A DNA stretch of 64,000 nt from Pseudobutyrivibrio sp. YE44. GTDB taxonomy: Bacteria; Bacillota; Clostridia; Lachnospirales; Lachnospiraceae. The stretch is from assembly GCF_900104335.1 (NCBI RefSeq), contig NZ_FMXT01000010.1, forward strand, positions 1 to 64,000. Direction: 5' to 3'. Position numbers and translations under genes: made by a program. This document shows, piece after piece, positions 35,148 through 43,411 of this stretch. Each line of letters begins with the position of its first letter. Position 1 is the first letter of the stretch. A model generated the notes under the pieces. That model saw nothing but the letters and a program-made list of their open reading frames with translations, ran no database searches and was not told where the DNA came from.

Positions 35148-36404
35148 TTATGGGAATAACCCCTTTACCTCATTTGCTTTTATAAGTCTACTAAGGGCGA
35201 CAATATACGCAGCCATTCTCCATGAACATTTCTTTTCATCAACAACTTTTTTCATTTCAGAAAAAGCATTTGTAAGAATATCCTCTAACATTTCATTTAT
35301 CTGCTCTCTACTCCATGTAAGTGTTTGGATATTCTGTACCCATTCAAAATAAGAAACCACAACACCACCACTGTTAGCAAAAATATCTGGAATTAGTATA
35401 ATACCTCTTTCTTTAAGTATTTCATCAGCCTCTGCTGTTGTAGGGCCGTTTGCTGCTTCCACAATAAATCTACATTTGAGCTCTTTGGCATTTTCAGAGG
35501 TAATTTGATTCTCAAGGGCAGCTGGAATTAAAACATCACAATCAGTAAGTAATAGCTCCTGATTTGAAATATGTTCAACGCCTTCCTGATTATATTCAGC
35601 CAAAACATGTCCGTCTTCTATAAATTTCGATATAGCGTCAGCATCTAGCCCCTTCTCACATCTGATTGCTCCCGATACATCAGAAAGAGCTACAATGACA
35701 GCTCCTCTATGGTATGCAATTCGTGCCGTATTCGCGCCTACATTTCCAAATCCCTGAATCGCAATTCTACTACCAGAAAGCACCTTTTCATGTTCAGCCA
35801 ATATTAGTTTTGTACTAATAACTACTCCTCGACCTGTTGCTGATGGTCTACCTTTTGAGCCGCCTAATTCCAGTGGCTTTCCTGTACATACACCTGGGCA
35901 AGGTTTTCCATTTAACATGCTATATGTATCTAATACCCATGCCATTGTCTGGGCATTAGTATTAACATCAGGCGCCGGAATATCTTTATCTGGGCCAATA
36001 ATTGATTCAATTGCAAAAGTGTATCTTCTAGTAAGTCGCATGAGTTCATTCTTTGAAAGCTTATTAGGGTCTACAGTAATACCACCCTTTGCGCCACCAT
36101 ATGGAATATTTACAACTGCACATTTTAGTGACATCCATGTAGCTAAAGCTTTTACCTCATTAAGGTCTGTATTCTGATGAAATCTAATTCCACCTTTGAA
36201 TGGGCCTCTAATATTTGAATGCTGAACTCGATAACCTTCAAACACCTTAATAGCTCCGTTATCCATTCTAATTGGTAGATAGACTTTAAGTTCACGTTGA
36301 GGATTTCTAATCATCTCATACGTATCAGTTGATAGTCCACCTAATTCCACAGCTTCATCCATTACCTTTAAAACATTCTCATATGGATTATATGTTGTTG
36401 CCAT
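35148..36404 (-). CDS. gdhA: Glutamate dehydrogenase (NAD(P)-dependent)
   Basis: 418 residues, the Glu/Leu/Phe/Val dehydrogenase family of about 420-residue hexameric enzymes. Motifs: GGIRFH, the substrate/catalytic PYGGAKGGI with its lysine, DVNTNAQTMAWV, nucleotide-binding IQGFGNVGANTARI, and the C-terminal ANSGGVVVSYFEW. It interconverts glutamate and 2-oxoglutarate plus ammonia. Next to the aminotransferase and prd genes it can regenerate the amino acceptor and supply NADH. Cofactor choice cannot be settled by eye. It is monocistronic, with a clear promoter and terminator. Confidence 0.93.
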   Translation of the reverse strand: MATTYNPYENVLKVMDEAVELGGLSTDTYEMIRNPQRELKVYLPIRMDNGAIKVFEGYRVQHSNIRGPFKGGIRFHQNTDLNEVKALATWMSLKCAVVNIPYGGAKGGITVDPNKLSKNELMRLTRRYTFAIESIIGPDKDIPAPDVNTNAQTMAWVLDTYSMLNGKPCPGVCTGKPLELGGSKGRPSATGRGVVISTKLILAEHEKVLSGSRIAIQGFGNVGANTARIAYHRGAVIVALSDVSGAIRCEKGLDADAISKFIEDGHVLAEYNQEGVEHISNQELLLTDCDVLIPAALENQITSENAKELKCRFIVEAANGPTTAEADEILKERGIILIPDIFANSGGVVVSYFEWVQNIQTLTWSREQINEMLEDILTNAFSEMKKVVDEKKCSWRMAAYIVALSRLIKANEVKGLFP

Positions 36405-36468
36405 CTTTTTTCCTCCTGATGTTCTGATTAAAACATCCAGCGCTGGAGTATTGTTTTCAACGCCACGG

Positions 36469-36497
36469 AGTATAATACTTGCCTCCTACAATGACAA
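36469..36497 (-). promoter_or_regulatory. Sigma-70-type promoter of gdh
   Basis: On the minus strand, TTGTCA (36492-36497), a 17-base spacer and TATACT (36469-36474) form a near-consensus promoter about 65 bases before the start codon. A perfect palindrome CCAGCGCTGG at 36437-36446 lies in the transcribed leader and may be an operator. Confidence 0.7.
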
Positions 36498-36610
36498 TAC
36501 ATTCTGCCACAAACCTTTTTTGGTTATTAAAAGTTACTATTTCACTTGATAAAATAAATAAATTTTGCCATATCACTTAAAATAATAAAATACTTTTTCT
36601 TACAAAATAT

Positions 36611-37433
36611 TTATGCACTTTCAATGCACTTATATAATCTTTGAACTATTTCTTCTTTTTCATATCCCTTTCCAATAAAGACTACTTGGTTACATCTATC
36701 TCCATAAGTCTCATCCCAATCATCCATAATATCTGGGAAATCATTGATTACTGGTTCAATCTGCTCTTTGGGCCAAGCTGAAACCCATTCAGTTACTTCT
36801 GTGATAGACGCGTTACGGCCTGCCTGCTCAAACAGTTGCACATGCTTCTAATCATCTGAGAACCAAATATATCCTTTGGAGCGGATAAGCTGTTCTGGAT
36901 AATCTTCCACAAGCTGGTTGAACTTTTCTCTATTAAAAGGACTCTTTTCTTCAAAAACAAATGATGATATTCCATACTCATCAACACACGCCTTTTCATC
37001 ATCATGCTCACAATTGTTCAGCGCTCTTTGCACAGCACTATAGGCCTCTACTTCATCGAAATCAAAGTCCTCTCTATTAAGAAGAACATCCAAATCCACT
37101 TCGCCATTTACGTATGGAATCATTTCTGCGTCCTGACGCCTCCACAAAAATAGCTTCAATAGTAGTATCTACTGCGAGTCGTTCTATTTCTGCCATAAAT
37201 TCATCTCGAAGGGTACAACAAATACAGCCATTTTGCATTTCTACCATTTCTACTTGCGCAACTTGATTTCCTGTTTTATTTAAAATTGAAGCATCTATGT
37301 TAATGCTTCCCATATCGTTTACAATAAGCGCAATTTTCCGCTGTTCCTGTTTCAGGATATTCTGCATAAGTGTAGTTTTTCCTGAACCAAGATATCCAGT
37401 AATTACGACTATAGGTACTTCCTTCTTTGACAT
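36611..37433 (-). pseudogene. Broken CobW/G3E family metal-chaperone GTPase
   Basis: The first part (37077-37433) is a good CobW start: VVITGYLGSGKTTLMQNIL (P-loop) and the metal-binding GCICCTL. After IFVEASG the frame shifts and about 100 or more residues of the usual middle are missing. The reading continues in another frame as RQDAEMIPYVNGEVDLD..SKGYIWFSDD, meets an in-frame TAG at 36848-36850, and goes on as QLFEQAGRNASITEV..DRCNQVVFIGKG to 36611. Family members deliver zinc or other metals to target proteins. One internal deletion with frameshift plus one nonsense codon make function unlikely. Confidence 0.85.
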
Positions 37434-37448
37434 GACAAATCTCCTTAT

Positions 37449-37865
37449 CTAAAAATATAAAAAAATATTATCCGGCTTTTCTGCTTTTTGTAATTGATAA
37501 ACCTTCAACAGAATAATCAACTGATGCCCATCCAACTCGCCCTTTTGTATCTCCGCCTCTATATGAACCCAATCTCCTTCTTTTGGTATTTCACCATCAT
37601 ATTGTGCGATAAATCCAATAAACTGAGCATCTGCTTCCTTTAATGGTTCCATGATGGTTTGTCTCATATTTTTCAAATACAATTCGTATGTGCTAGCATC
37701 AACTAGGCCAAAAACATTTGTTACATACCAACCTGCAGGCATTGTCATATCTAAAAAAGCCTTTAAATTCCACATACCATTGTATTCAATAAAAACTCGA
37801 TCCGGGTCATACTTTTCTGCCGCATCCGCTAAGAATTCTTCTGTAAAATCTTCAGGTGCTTCCAC
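37449..37865 (-). pseudogene. Fusion remnant: CobW GTPase segment joined to TIGR03943-like C-terminus
   Basis: The 138-codon frame starts MEAPEDFTEEFLADAA and lacks a P-loop. Residues 1-80 (DPDRVFIEYNGMWNLKAFLD.. TNVFGLVDASTYELYLKNM) look like the middle of a second CobW-type GTPase. Residues 82-138 (FIGFIAQYDGEIPKEGDWVHIEAEI.. EKPDNIFLYF) resemble the end of the DUF1980/TIGR03943 proteins encoded next to metal permeases. I read it as a deletion junction between two genes of a lost metal-uptake operon. A new functional fusion is less likely. Confidence 0.65.
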
Positions 37866-37901
37866 ATTAACGACAGGTTACATTTTAGAACTCGTCAATA
37901 G

Positions 37902-37922
37902 ATTTGCAACACTGTTGCAAAT
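37902..37922. promoter_or_regulatory. Candidate Fur/Zur-type operator
   Basis: Perfect 9-bp arms ATTTGCAAC (37902-37910) and GTTGCAAAT (37914-37922) are separated by ACT. It lies just upstream of the CobW remnants and downstream of the Fur-family gene terminator. The position fits a metal-regulated promoter. The exact box consensus for this organism is unknown. Confidence 0.55.
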
Positions 37923-37929
37923 TGTTTTC

Positions 37930-37962
37930 AAAAAAAGAACGCCCGCAAATCTGCGAACGTTC
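37930..37962 (-). terminator. Terminator of the Fur-family gene
   Basis: GAACG-CGCA type arms (37938-37947) pair with TGCG-CGTTC (37952-37962). On the minus strand they are followed by TTTTTTTG. It starts five bases past the stop at 37967. Confidence 0.8.
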
Positions 37963-37966
37963 AAAT

Positions 37967-38375
37967 TTACTTGTTAATGCAATCGCTACATCTACACATG
38001 ATGACAGTCTTGCTATAATCAATCTCTATTCCATACTCTGCTTTCATGCTAACCGCTGCTTTTTTCAAATGTTTATTATCCACGTGAAAAATCTTACCGC
38101 ATATCACACACTGCGCATGAGTATGATCGTGACAAGAGCCATGGCCTTCCGAATACTGATAACAGGCAGCATTTATATCGCTCTCCTTGTATTTAACCAG
38201 CTGGCCATCCTTCCAAAGCCTCTCAAGATTTCTATAAATAGTTGACCTATCAAGAATATCGCCATCACTATTTATAGCTCTATATATGTCTCTTGCAGTA
38301 AACCTAGTATCTGCATTTTCTTTAAGATATTCTATAATTGTATTTCGTGGCTTTGTTTTTATATTCGCCTTTCAT
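37967..38375 (-). pseudogene. Frameshifted Fur/Zur family metalloregulator
   Basis: The ATG at 38373-38375, preceded by GGGGGAAGG, begins MKGEYKN, but the frame stops after 17 codons. Shifting by one base at the five-A run (plus-strand TTTTT, 38356-38360) restores a full Fur protein: TKPRNTIIEYLKENADTRFT, DRSTIYRNLERLWKDGQLV, GHGSCHDHTHAQCVICGKIF and CRCSDC before the stop. Both CxxC zinc-site pairs are intact. An extra A in the run explains the break: a recent mutation, slippage-controlled expression or a sequence error. The mobile element at 38.4 kb sits directly upstream and may have removed the promoter. Confidence 0.8.
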
Positions 38376-38386
38376 AACCTTCCCCC

Positions 38387-40069
38387 TTATTTGGACAAAA
38401 GTGCACACGTCTCGATTTGCGAACCATTGTCCAAACTAATCTTCATATCCTTTGAAATGATAGGAAGCTTGAATTCTATGGACTTAAGCCACTGACCGTT
38501 AGCCTGCTCTTCTTCGTAGATCTCAACTTTTTCAATGAATTGTGTCAGGAACTCCCTGCGTTCCGCTTCATTCATCGGCTCATACATTTTGTCAAAAAAG
38601 ATTAGCGCTTTGTAGATATTATCTCCACAAACCTTTTCAGCAAGTATCGACCTCTTCTTAGCTTTAGCTTCTACTAAAACGTTTTCTGTCTCTTCGATTT
38701 TATCATAAGTCTTACTAAGGCGGTCCTCTAAATCTGCTTTCCTTCTCTTGTAATGCTTATCTTCATAATCCAAGTTGTCCAAATCTGAAAGTATGGCATC
38801 TTTATTCAAGTAACTCTGGCGTAGCGTCTTTTCCTGAGCATATATTTCCTGATCAAGTGCTGATGTATCAACTTCCATATTGATTTTCTCACGCATCATT
38901 CCGGCAAATTTCTTATTGCTCACCAACTTACGAAGCACTTCAACTACCGCACCATCCAACTTCGTCTCTGAAACCTGCTTTCGATAGTCGCATTTATGCC
39001 CTCTTGTCATATTGCGATGCTTACAGCCATAGTAAAAATAATCACTGTACTTTGTGCCATCTTTTCTATGCTTAATACTTTTATTCCCATACATGCCTGC
39101 ACCACAGACAGGGCACCTTAATACACCTGATAAAAGATGTATTTTCTCACCTTTAGGTGAATTTACTTTTTCATATTTTTTAGCCTGTGCCACGGCTTTG
39201 ATTTGTGCCTGCTCCCATACTTCTTCTGATACTAAAGCCTCATGAAGCCCATCTACAAGCAAATAATCATCCTTATAAACCTGACGATAATCATTTCTTG
39301 TTCCATGAACCTTTTCTGTTCTTCTCCTGCCATAGGCAATTTTGCCGCAATATACAGGATTCTGAATAATACGTCGGATAAGTGAAGCATCAAAAAGTGG
39401 ATTCTTTCCATTTTGTCTGGCTATTTTGTGTATTCCATGATTTTCCAAATATTTTGCGATTCCGTTTGACCCCATATCTGTATTTACGTACTGGTCAAAG
39501 ATGGTTCTGATAGCTACAGCTTCCTCTTCATTTATTTCAAGCTTTCCATCAACCAAGGCATATCCATAAGGAGCAAAGCCACCATTCCACTTACCTTCTC
39601 TAGCCTTTTGCATACGGCCTTCCATAGTCTGTACACGTATGTTTTCACGCTCAATCTCAGCGACTGCCGACAGTACAGAAATCATAAGTCTTCCTGCTTC
39701 TTTTGATGAATCAATACCGTCCTCGACACAGATCAGATTCACTCCAAAGTCTTGCATAATCTGAAGTGAATTGAGAACATCAGCCGCATTTCTGCCAAAT
39801 CTGGAAAGCTTAAATACAAGAACAAAAGAGACATCATCTTTTCCTGATTTGATGTCCTCCATCATGTTGTTGAAGGCAACACGCCCTTCAATAGATTTGC
39901 CGGACTTGCCTGCATCTTCATATTCACCGACTATCTCATATTCATTAAACTCACAGAATGCTTTCATCCTTGACTTCTGTGCATCCAAGGAATATCCATC
40001 TATCTGCATTGATGTGGAAACACGGGTATATAGATATACTTTTGCTTTTTCTTTCCCCAATAATATCAT
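38387..40069 (-). CDS. Large serine recombinase
   Basis: 560 residues. The resolvase domain starts YLYTRVSTSMQIDGYSLDAQ with catalytic Ser18 and has SRFGRNAADVLNSL further on. A recombinase domain (about 155-270), a zinc ribbon (CPVCGAGMYG.. CKHRNMTRGHKC, about 318-360) and a long coiled coil (about 400-480) follow. Such enzymes integrate and excise phages and mobilizable elements at short att sites in a directional reaction. The stop codon lies 12 bases from the fur start codon, so one att site should overlap that junction. Confidence 0.95.
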   Translation of the reverse strand: MILLGKEKAKVYLYTRVSTSMQIDGYSLDAQKSRMKAFCEFNEYEIVGEYEDAGKSGKSIEGRVAFNNMMEDIKSGKDDVSFVLVFKLSRFGRNAADVLNSLQIMQDFGVNLICVEDGIDSSKEAGRLMISVLSAVAEIERENIRVQTMEGRMQKAREGKWNGGFAPYGYALVDGKLEINEEEAVAIRTIFDQYVNTDMGSNGIAKYLENHGIHKIARQNGKNPLFDASLIRRIIQNPVYCGKIAYGRRRTEKVHGTRNDYRQVYKDDYLLVDGLHEALVSEEVWEQAQIKAVAQAKKYEKVNSPKGEKIHLLSGVLRCPVCGAGMYGNKSIKHRKDGTKYSDYFYYGCKHRNMTRGHKCDYRKQVSETKLDGAVVEVLRKLVSNKKFAGMMREKINMEVDTSALDQEIYAQEKTLRQSYLNKDAILSDLDNLDYEDKHYKRRKADLEDRLSKTYDKIEETENVLVEAKAKKRSILAEKVCGDNIYKALIFFDKMYEPMNEAERREFLTQFIEKVEIYEEEQANGQWLKSIEFKLPIISKDMKISLDNGSQIETCALLSK

Positions 40070-40074
40070 CTCCT

Positions 40075-41109
40075 TTAGATACTTTTATCTGGAAGTTTTA
40101 ACAAAGCATCAATAACCGGACAAATCATTTGTACTGATTCTACCTTGTTAATAGCACAGAGCTTTCGTCCTGCATCCTTACTTGATGCTCCACAGTGGAA
40201 TGCCTGCTCTGTTGGCAATCCATAATCGAGAACAATAAGTCTATCATGACAATCCGGATTTGGTTTAATCCGAAGCGGTGGGTACTGGTTTATAAAATCA
40301 TTAACCACAGATGTCGTAAGAAATCCTCTCTTGCCATGCCCATTCTCCGTAAAAAGGATTACTTCCACGCCTGGATTCTTCTGTGATAATAACTGCAATG
40401 ATTTTGTATTCATATAATCGTCAACAACATAAATTGATTTTGCTGCCTGCTGATAGATATCTATGTAAGCCACATCAGCTTCAAACTTCTGACCTTTATA
40501 GATTATAAAATTCTTAAAATCCTTATCCGAAACAAAATTTTCATTCAGGGTATCAATACTCTTCTGAATATCTTCAATTGCCTTATCCGTTTTCTTCTGA
40601 TGATCAATTGCTCCTGCCATTTGCACAGATAACTCTGAAACCTTAGCAGTAACCATGCTCATTTCGGACTGAGTTACAAACTGCTGATTCTGACGGATAT
40701 AATGACGCATTTCCTTAAAAGCTCGCATAATAAAAATGCTTTGTTGCTCAGCTAACTCACCTCTAAGAACTGTCGCTAACATATAGATTCCTTGCTCTGT
40801 AAAAACATAAGGCATTTTTCTTCTACCACCATCCTGCCCTTCAAATAATGAATCATTCCGTGAAGTCGCATTTTGCGACTTCACCAAATCAACTTCCTCT
40901 CTTGTCAATTGAAACATAAAATCTTCCGGAAATCTGTTTATATTTCGTTTAACCTGCTCATTTAATCTTTTGACTTCATATCCATAAATATCAGCTAAAT
41001 CACTGTCGAGCATCACCTGTTGCCCGCGTATCGTATATACACAGTTTCTAATAGACTCAACTGTGAGTAAGTCTGTTGTATTTTTCATAAACACTATATT
41101 CCTTTGCAT
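40075..41109 (-). CDS. ORF6N domain-containing DNA-binding protein
   Basis: 344 residues. The N-terminal ORF6N domain (about 15-105: VYTIRGQQVMLDSDLADIYGYEVKRLNEQVKRNINRFP and GRRKMPYVFTEQGIYMLATVLRG) is the KilA-N-related module of phage and mobile-element regulators. The C-terminal half (about 210-344: EADVAYIDIYQQAAKSIYVVDDYM.. HDRLIVLDYGLPTEQAFHCGASSKDAG) has a phospholipase-D-like HxRxIVLD pattern but only one copy. An ATG at 41086-41088 with AAAGGA upstream is an alternative start. The gene contains and is preceded by near-identical palindromes, suggesting autoregulation. Confidence 0.85.
   Translation of the reverse strand: MQRNIVFMKNTTDLLTVESIRNCVYTIRGQQVMLDSDLADIYGYEVKRLNEQVKRNINRFPEDFMFQLTREEVDLVKSQNATSRNDSLFEGQDGGRRKMPYVFTEQGIYMLATVLRGELAEQQSIFIMRAFKEMRHYIRQNQQFVTQSEMSMVTAKVSELSVQMAGAIDHQKKTDKAIEDIQKSIDTLNENFVSDKDFKNFIIYKGQKFEADVAYIDIYQQAAKSIYVVDDYMNTKSLQLLSQKNPGVEVILFTENGHGKRGFLTTSVVNDFINQYPPLRIKPNPDCHDRLIVLDYGLPTEQAFHCGASSKDAGRKLCAINKVESVQMICPVIDALLKLPDKSI
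40861..40883. promoter_or_regulatory. 23-base palindrome inside the ORF6N coding region
   Basis: Perfect 10-bp arms TGAAGTCGCA and TGCGACTTCA are separated by TTT. It encodes part of the KSQNATS stretch of the protein. The same palindrome, with one symmetric base change, is found at 41120-41142. Confidence 0.65.
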
Positions 41110-41119
41110 TTTCTTTTTT

Positions 41120-41142
41120 TGAAGTCACAAATTGTGACTTCA
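41120..41142. promoter_or_regulatory. 23-base palindrome upstream of the ORF6N gene
   Basis: Perfect 10-bp arms TGAAGTCACA and TGTGACTTCA are separated by AAT. It lies 11 bases (or 32, for the alternative start) before the ORF6N start codon, where an operator would be expected. Confidence 0.65.
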
Positions 41143-41231
41143 TGTATTCTATATTCAAACAAAGATGTTTTTTGTGGTCGAAAAAATCGACCGCAAACCA
41201 CTGGTCCAAATTTTTAATCGAATAATTTTAA

Positions 41232-41615
41232 CTACATATCCTCAAGACTCTCTATCTTCTTCAAGGCTTCCATATAAGCCATAAGACGCTTCTGCTGTTC
41301 TTCCTTAAGATTATGATAATCTTCAATCATCTGAACATCGCCTGGAGTGAATTTACTTTCAGGACTTGCTGCAGCAATTTCCTCTTCATCCTCAATTCCT
41401 TTACCGGTAAGAAGTTGCTCCGGGGTAATTTGCAAAACATTACAGATGTCCATTATCTTATCTACAGTAGGATTGGTCTTTCTCTTTTTCCATTCGCTTA
41501 TGGTACTGGTCGAAATACCTACCTGCTTTGCAAACTCCGCCTGAGTCATATTGCGTTCTTTCAAAACCTTTATAATTCTTTCGCTGATAATCATGAGTGA
41601 TGCCTCGCTTGCCAT
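41232..41615 (-). CDS. XRE/Cro-CI type transcriptional regulator
   Basis: 127 residues; a start at the internal MIISERIIKVL (7 codons later) is possible. The HTH domain spans about 12-68 (LKERNMTQAEFAKQVGISTSTISEWKKRKTNPTVDKIMDICNVLQITPEQLLTG), followed by a helical tail EDYHNLKEEQQKRLMAYMEALKKIESLE. It is a paralogue of the regulator at 18509-18859. An inverted repeat ATTCACT..AGTGAAT (41614-41644) overlaps its start codon and is a likely operator for self-repression. It is part of the mobilizable element. Confidence 0.88.
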   Translation of the reverse strand: MASEASLMIISERIIKVLKERNMTQAEFAKQVGISTSTISEWKKRKTNPTVDKIMDICNVLQITPEQLLTGKGIEDEEEIAAASPESKFTPGDVQMIEDYHNLKEEQQKRLMAYMEALKKIESLEDM

Positions 41616-41644
41616 TCACTTATATAACATTCATATTAGTGAAT
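41614..41644. promoter_or_regulatory. Inverted repeat at the XRE gene start
   Basis: Arms ATTCACT (41614-41620) and AGTGAAT (41638-41644) are separated by 17 AT-rich bases, abutting the start codon of the regulator. This is a candidate autoregulatory operator. Confidence 0.5.
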
Positions 41645-41679
41645 TTATTTTACCACACCTCATGATATCCTTCAATGTT

Positions 41680-41874
41680 CTACTTCGTTTTCTTATTACG
41701 GAACTTCATATACGCCTTATAAGATTCATATATATATCTTTTTTGAAGATAGACATCAGGATCCGGTAATGAATCAAAATCAATTTCATCAGCGTATTTT
41801 GCTATTATATTTCCGATAAAGTTTGCAAGAGAACTCCATTCATCTTTGTCTTTTACTATCACTTTATTCTTCAC
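41680..41874 (-). CDS. Small element-encoded protein of unknown function
   Basis: 64 residues starting from GTG at 41872-41874, with the strong site GGAAGGGG seven bases upstream. The protein is mixed-charge (VIVKDKDEWSSLANFIGNII..) with a basic C-terminus (KAYMKFRNKKTK). I do not recognise it. Its place next to oriT within the element suggests a mobilization or regulatory accessory role, but this is only position. Confidence 0.6.
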   Translation of the reverse strand: MKNKVIVKDKDEWSSLANFIGNIIAKYADEIDFDSLPDPDVYLQKRYIYESYKAYMKFRNKKTK

Positions 41875-41917
41875 AGCTATCCCCTTCCTTAAATGAGATT
41901 TTTGGGCCTTTCACAAA

Positions 41918-42010
41918 TTGGCAAGCAGTGCATCGGTGTACACCTGATGCGATTTTGCTTGTTGGGGAGTGTGCCCCAATCCCCCTGATTGCCGATTTTC
42001 ATCGACAAGC
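41918..42010. other. Putative origin of transfer (oriT)
   Basis: The region is GC-richer than its surroundings and has two clear inverted repeats: GCATCGGTGT/ACACCTGATGC (41930-41950) and TTGGGG-AGTGTG-CCCCAA (41962-41979), followed by TCCCCCTG. A CAAGCA/TGCTTG pair brackets the first. This arrangement, directly downstream of mobC, is typical of oriT regions of Gram-positive mobilizable elements with MobA/MobL-type relaxases, with the nick near the CCCCAA stretch. The nick site is inferred. Confidence 0.65.
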
Positions 42011-42039
42011 TACGCCTGCAAAGCGGGCTAAAAGCGAAG

Positions 42040-42390
42040 TCAGTAAATGTCCAAATATTTGTTGAAAGTCTTTTCCACCTTTTTCAAAACTCGTTCATGA
42101 TTCTCCTTCATATCAGAAATTGTTTTGCTATCTACAGTGCCACATGAATTGGCAACTTTTGCAATCTGGTTGATATTGTTGCTGTCAATTTTCAGAAGTT
42201 TGATGATTTCTAATAACTCACTGAAATCAATGTGAATGTAATATCCATCGATTGCCATCTTCCTAATGTAGGCGCTCATGTTTTTGATTCCTACCTGCTC
42301 CATCCTGTCGTGAATCATTTGTAATTCATTTTCGGGAATCTTGATATGAATCTGTTTGTTACATGGAACGTATCCCTGATTTAACAACAT
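42040..42390 (-). CDS. mobC: MobC-like relaxosome accessory protein
   Basis: 116 residues. The N-terminal ribbon-helix-helix-like part (KQIHIKIPENELQMIHDRMEQVGIKNMSAYIRKMAIDGYYIHID) and the central LLKIDSNNINQIAKVANSCGTV match MobC proteins, which bind oriT and help the relaxase open the strand. GAGGAGGTG precedes the ATG. In intact elements the relaxase gene follows, overlapping mobC. Here the next 160 bases hold the oriT-like region and no relaxase is found. Confidence 0.85.
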   Translation of the reverse strand: MLLNQGYVPCNKQIHIKIPENELQMIHDRMEQVGIKNMSAYIRKMAIDGYYIHIDFSELLEIIKLLKIDSNNINQIAKVANSCGTVDSKTISDMKENHERVLKKVEKTFNKYLDIY

Positions 42391-42596
42391 TTGCTTTTCA
42401 CCTCCTCTCGTTATCGTTGTTCATGGACTAATTATCCAAGATTTAGAAGCCCAACTCCGTATATCCAAGAGGTAGGAAATAGCTGCTCTACTCAAAATTT
42501 TCCACGATATTGGAATTCATCATTTATAGCAAACTTACATTCTGTTATGATTTACATATACAAGGACTTTAGGAAAAGCACTGGGGGAATAAAGCA

Positions 42597-43409
42597 TTGA
42601 AGTGTAAATTATCAATTCAGGAAAAACTAAAAGATTTGAGAATAGAAAAAGGTCTGTCTCTGCAAGAATTGTCAGAGCAGACCGGAATATCAAGAGCATC
42701 ACTTGGAAATTATGAAACGGATGATTACAAAGAAATCTCTCACAAGGCCATCATCACGCTTGCAGATTTTTATGGAGTAACATCAGACTATCTTCTTGGA
42801 CTTACTGAAAACAGAGAACAGCATCAGTTCCCTGTAGACGAACTTGGATTGGATGATGAAACTGTAGATTTACTAAAAAGCGGAAAGCTTAATGTCAGAT
42901 TGATTTGTGAAATGATTAAGCATCCAGATTTTAAAAATTTTCTTTCAGACATGGAAATCTATGTTGATAATCTTGCAGGAATGCAATTTCGAAACATCAA
43001 CAAAATGATTGAACAGACAAGAGTTCGGCTTCAAAATAAAGGCATTTCCGATGAAGACCATTACATGAAAACTTTAGAAGCTGCAACTATATCTGAAGAC
43101 AACTACTTTAACAATCTCCTTGGAAATGACGTAGTAAAAATTGCAAAAGATATAAGAGATGCCCATGGCAAAGACGCAGAAACCGGTGAAGCTACTACGC
43201 CTGTTGACGATATACTTGACTCATTTGAGGAATTAAAAACTGCAGACAATGCCACTCAGGCTCAAATGGTTATGTACAGCAAACTTTTCAAAATCAATTT
43301 TACCAAAATGGATCCATACGAGTTTAAGACCTTTACCGACATTTTGCAGCGCTACTCTGATCTCTGCAAACCAGTTAAAGGAAGTGGACGTGGCAAGAAG
43401 AAAAAATAA
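42597..43409 (+). CDS. XRE family regulator with long C-terminal domain
   Basis: 270 residues starting from a TTG at 42597 with GGGGGA eight bases upstream. The HTH occupies about 6-68 (LKDLRIEKGLSLQELSEQTGISRASLGNYETDD.. DFYGVTSDYLLGLTENRE). The rest is helical and of unknown function, ending in a lysine-rich tail (GRGKKKK). It is the only plus-strand gene of the element and is divergent from mobC. It may control transfer or maintenance. Its stop is three bases from the convergent kinase stop. Confidence 0.82.
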   Translation: MKCKLSIQEKLKDLRIEKGLSLQELSEQTGISRASLGNYETDDYKEISHKAIITLADFYGVTSDYLLGLTENREQHQFPVDELGLDDETVDLLKSGKLNVRLICEMIKHPDFKNFLSDMEIYVDNLAGMQFRNINKMIEQTRVRLQNKGISDEDHYMKTLEAATISEDNYFNNLLGNDVVKIAKDIRDAHGKDAETGEATTPVDDILDSFEELKTADNATQAQMVMYSKLFKINFTKMDPYEFKTFTDILQRYSDLCKPVKGSGRGKKKK

Positions 43410-43411
43410 TC

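Larger units (their letters stand above)
38384..43410. mobile_element. Small integrated mobilizable element
   Basis: About 5 kb with a large serine recombinase at one end (its stop is 12 bases from the fur start codon), an ORF6N-domain protein, two XRE regulators, a small protein, an oriT-like region and MobC. No relaxase or conjugation genes are present, so transfer would need help in trans. Exact ends are not resolved. Serine recombinases leave only a two-base crossover core, so no long direct repeat is expected. The convergent stop of the sensor kinase at 43412 marks the likely right limit. Confidence 0.65.
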
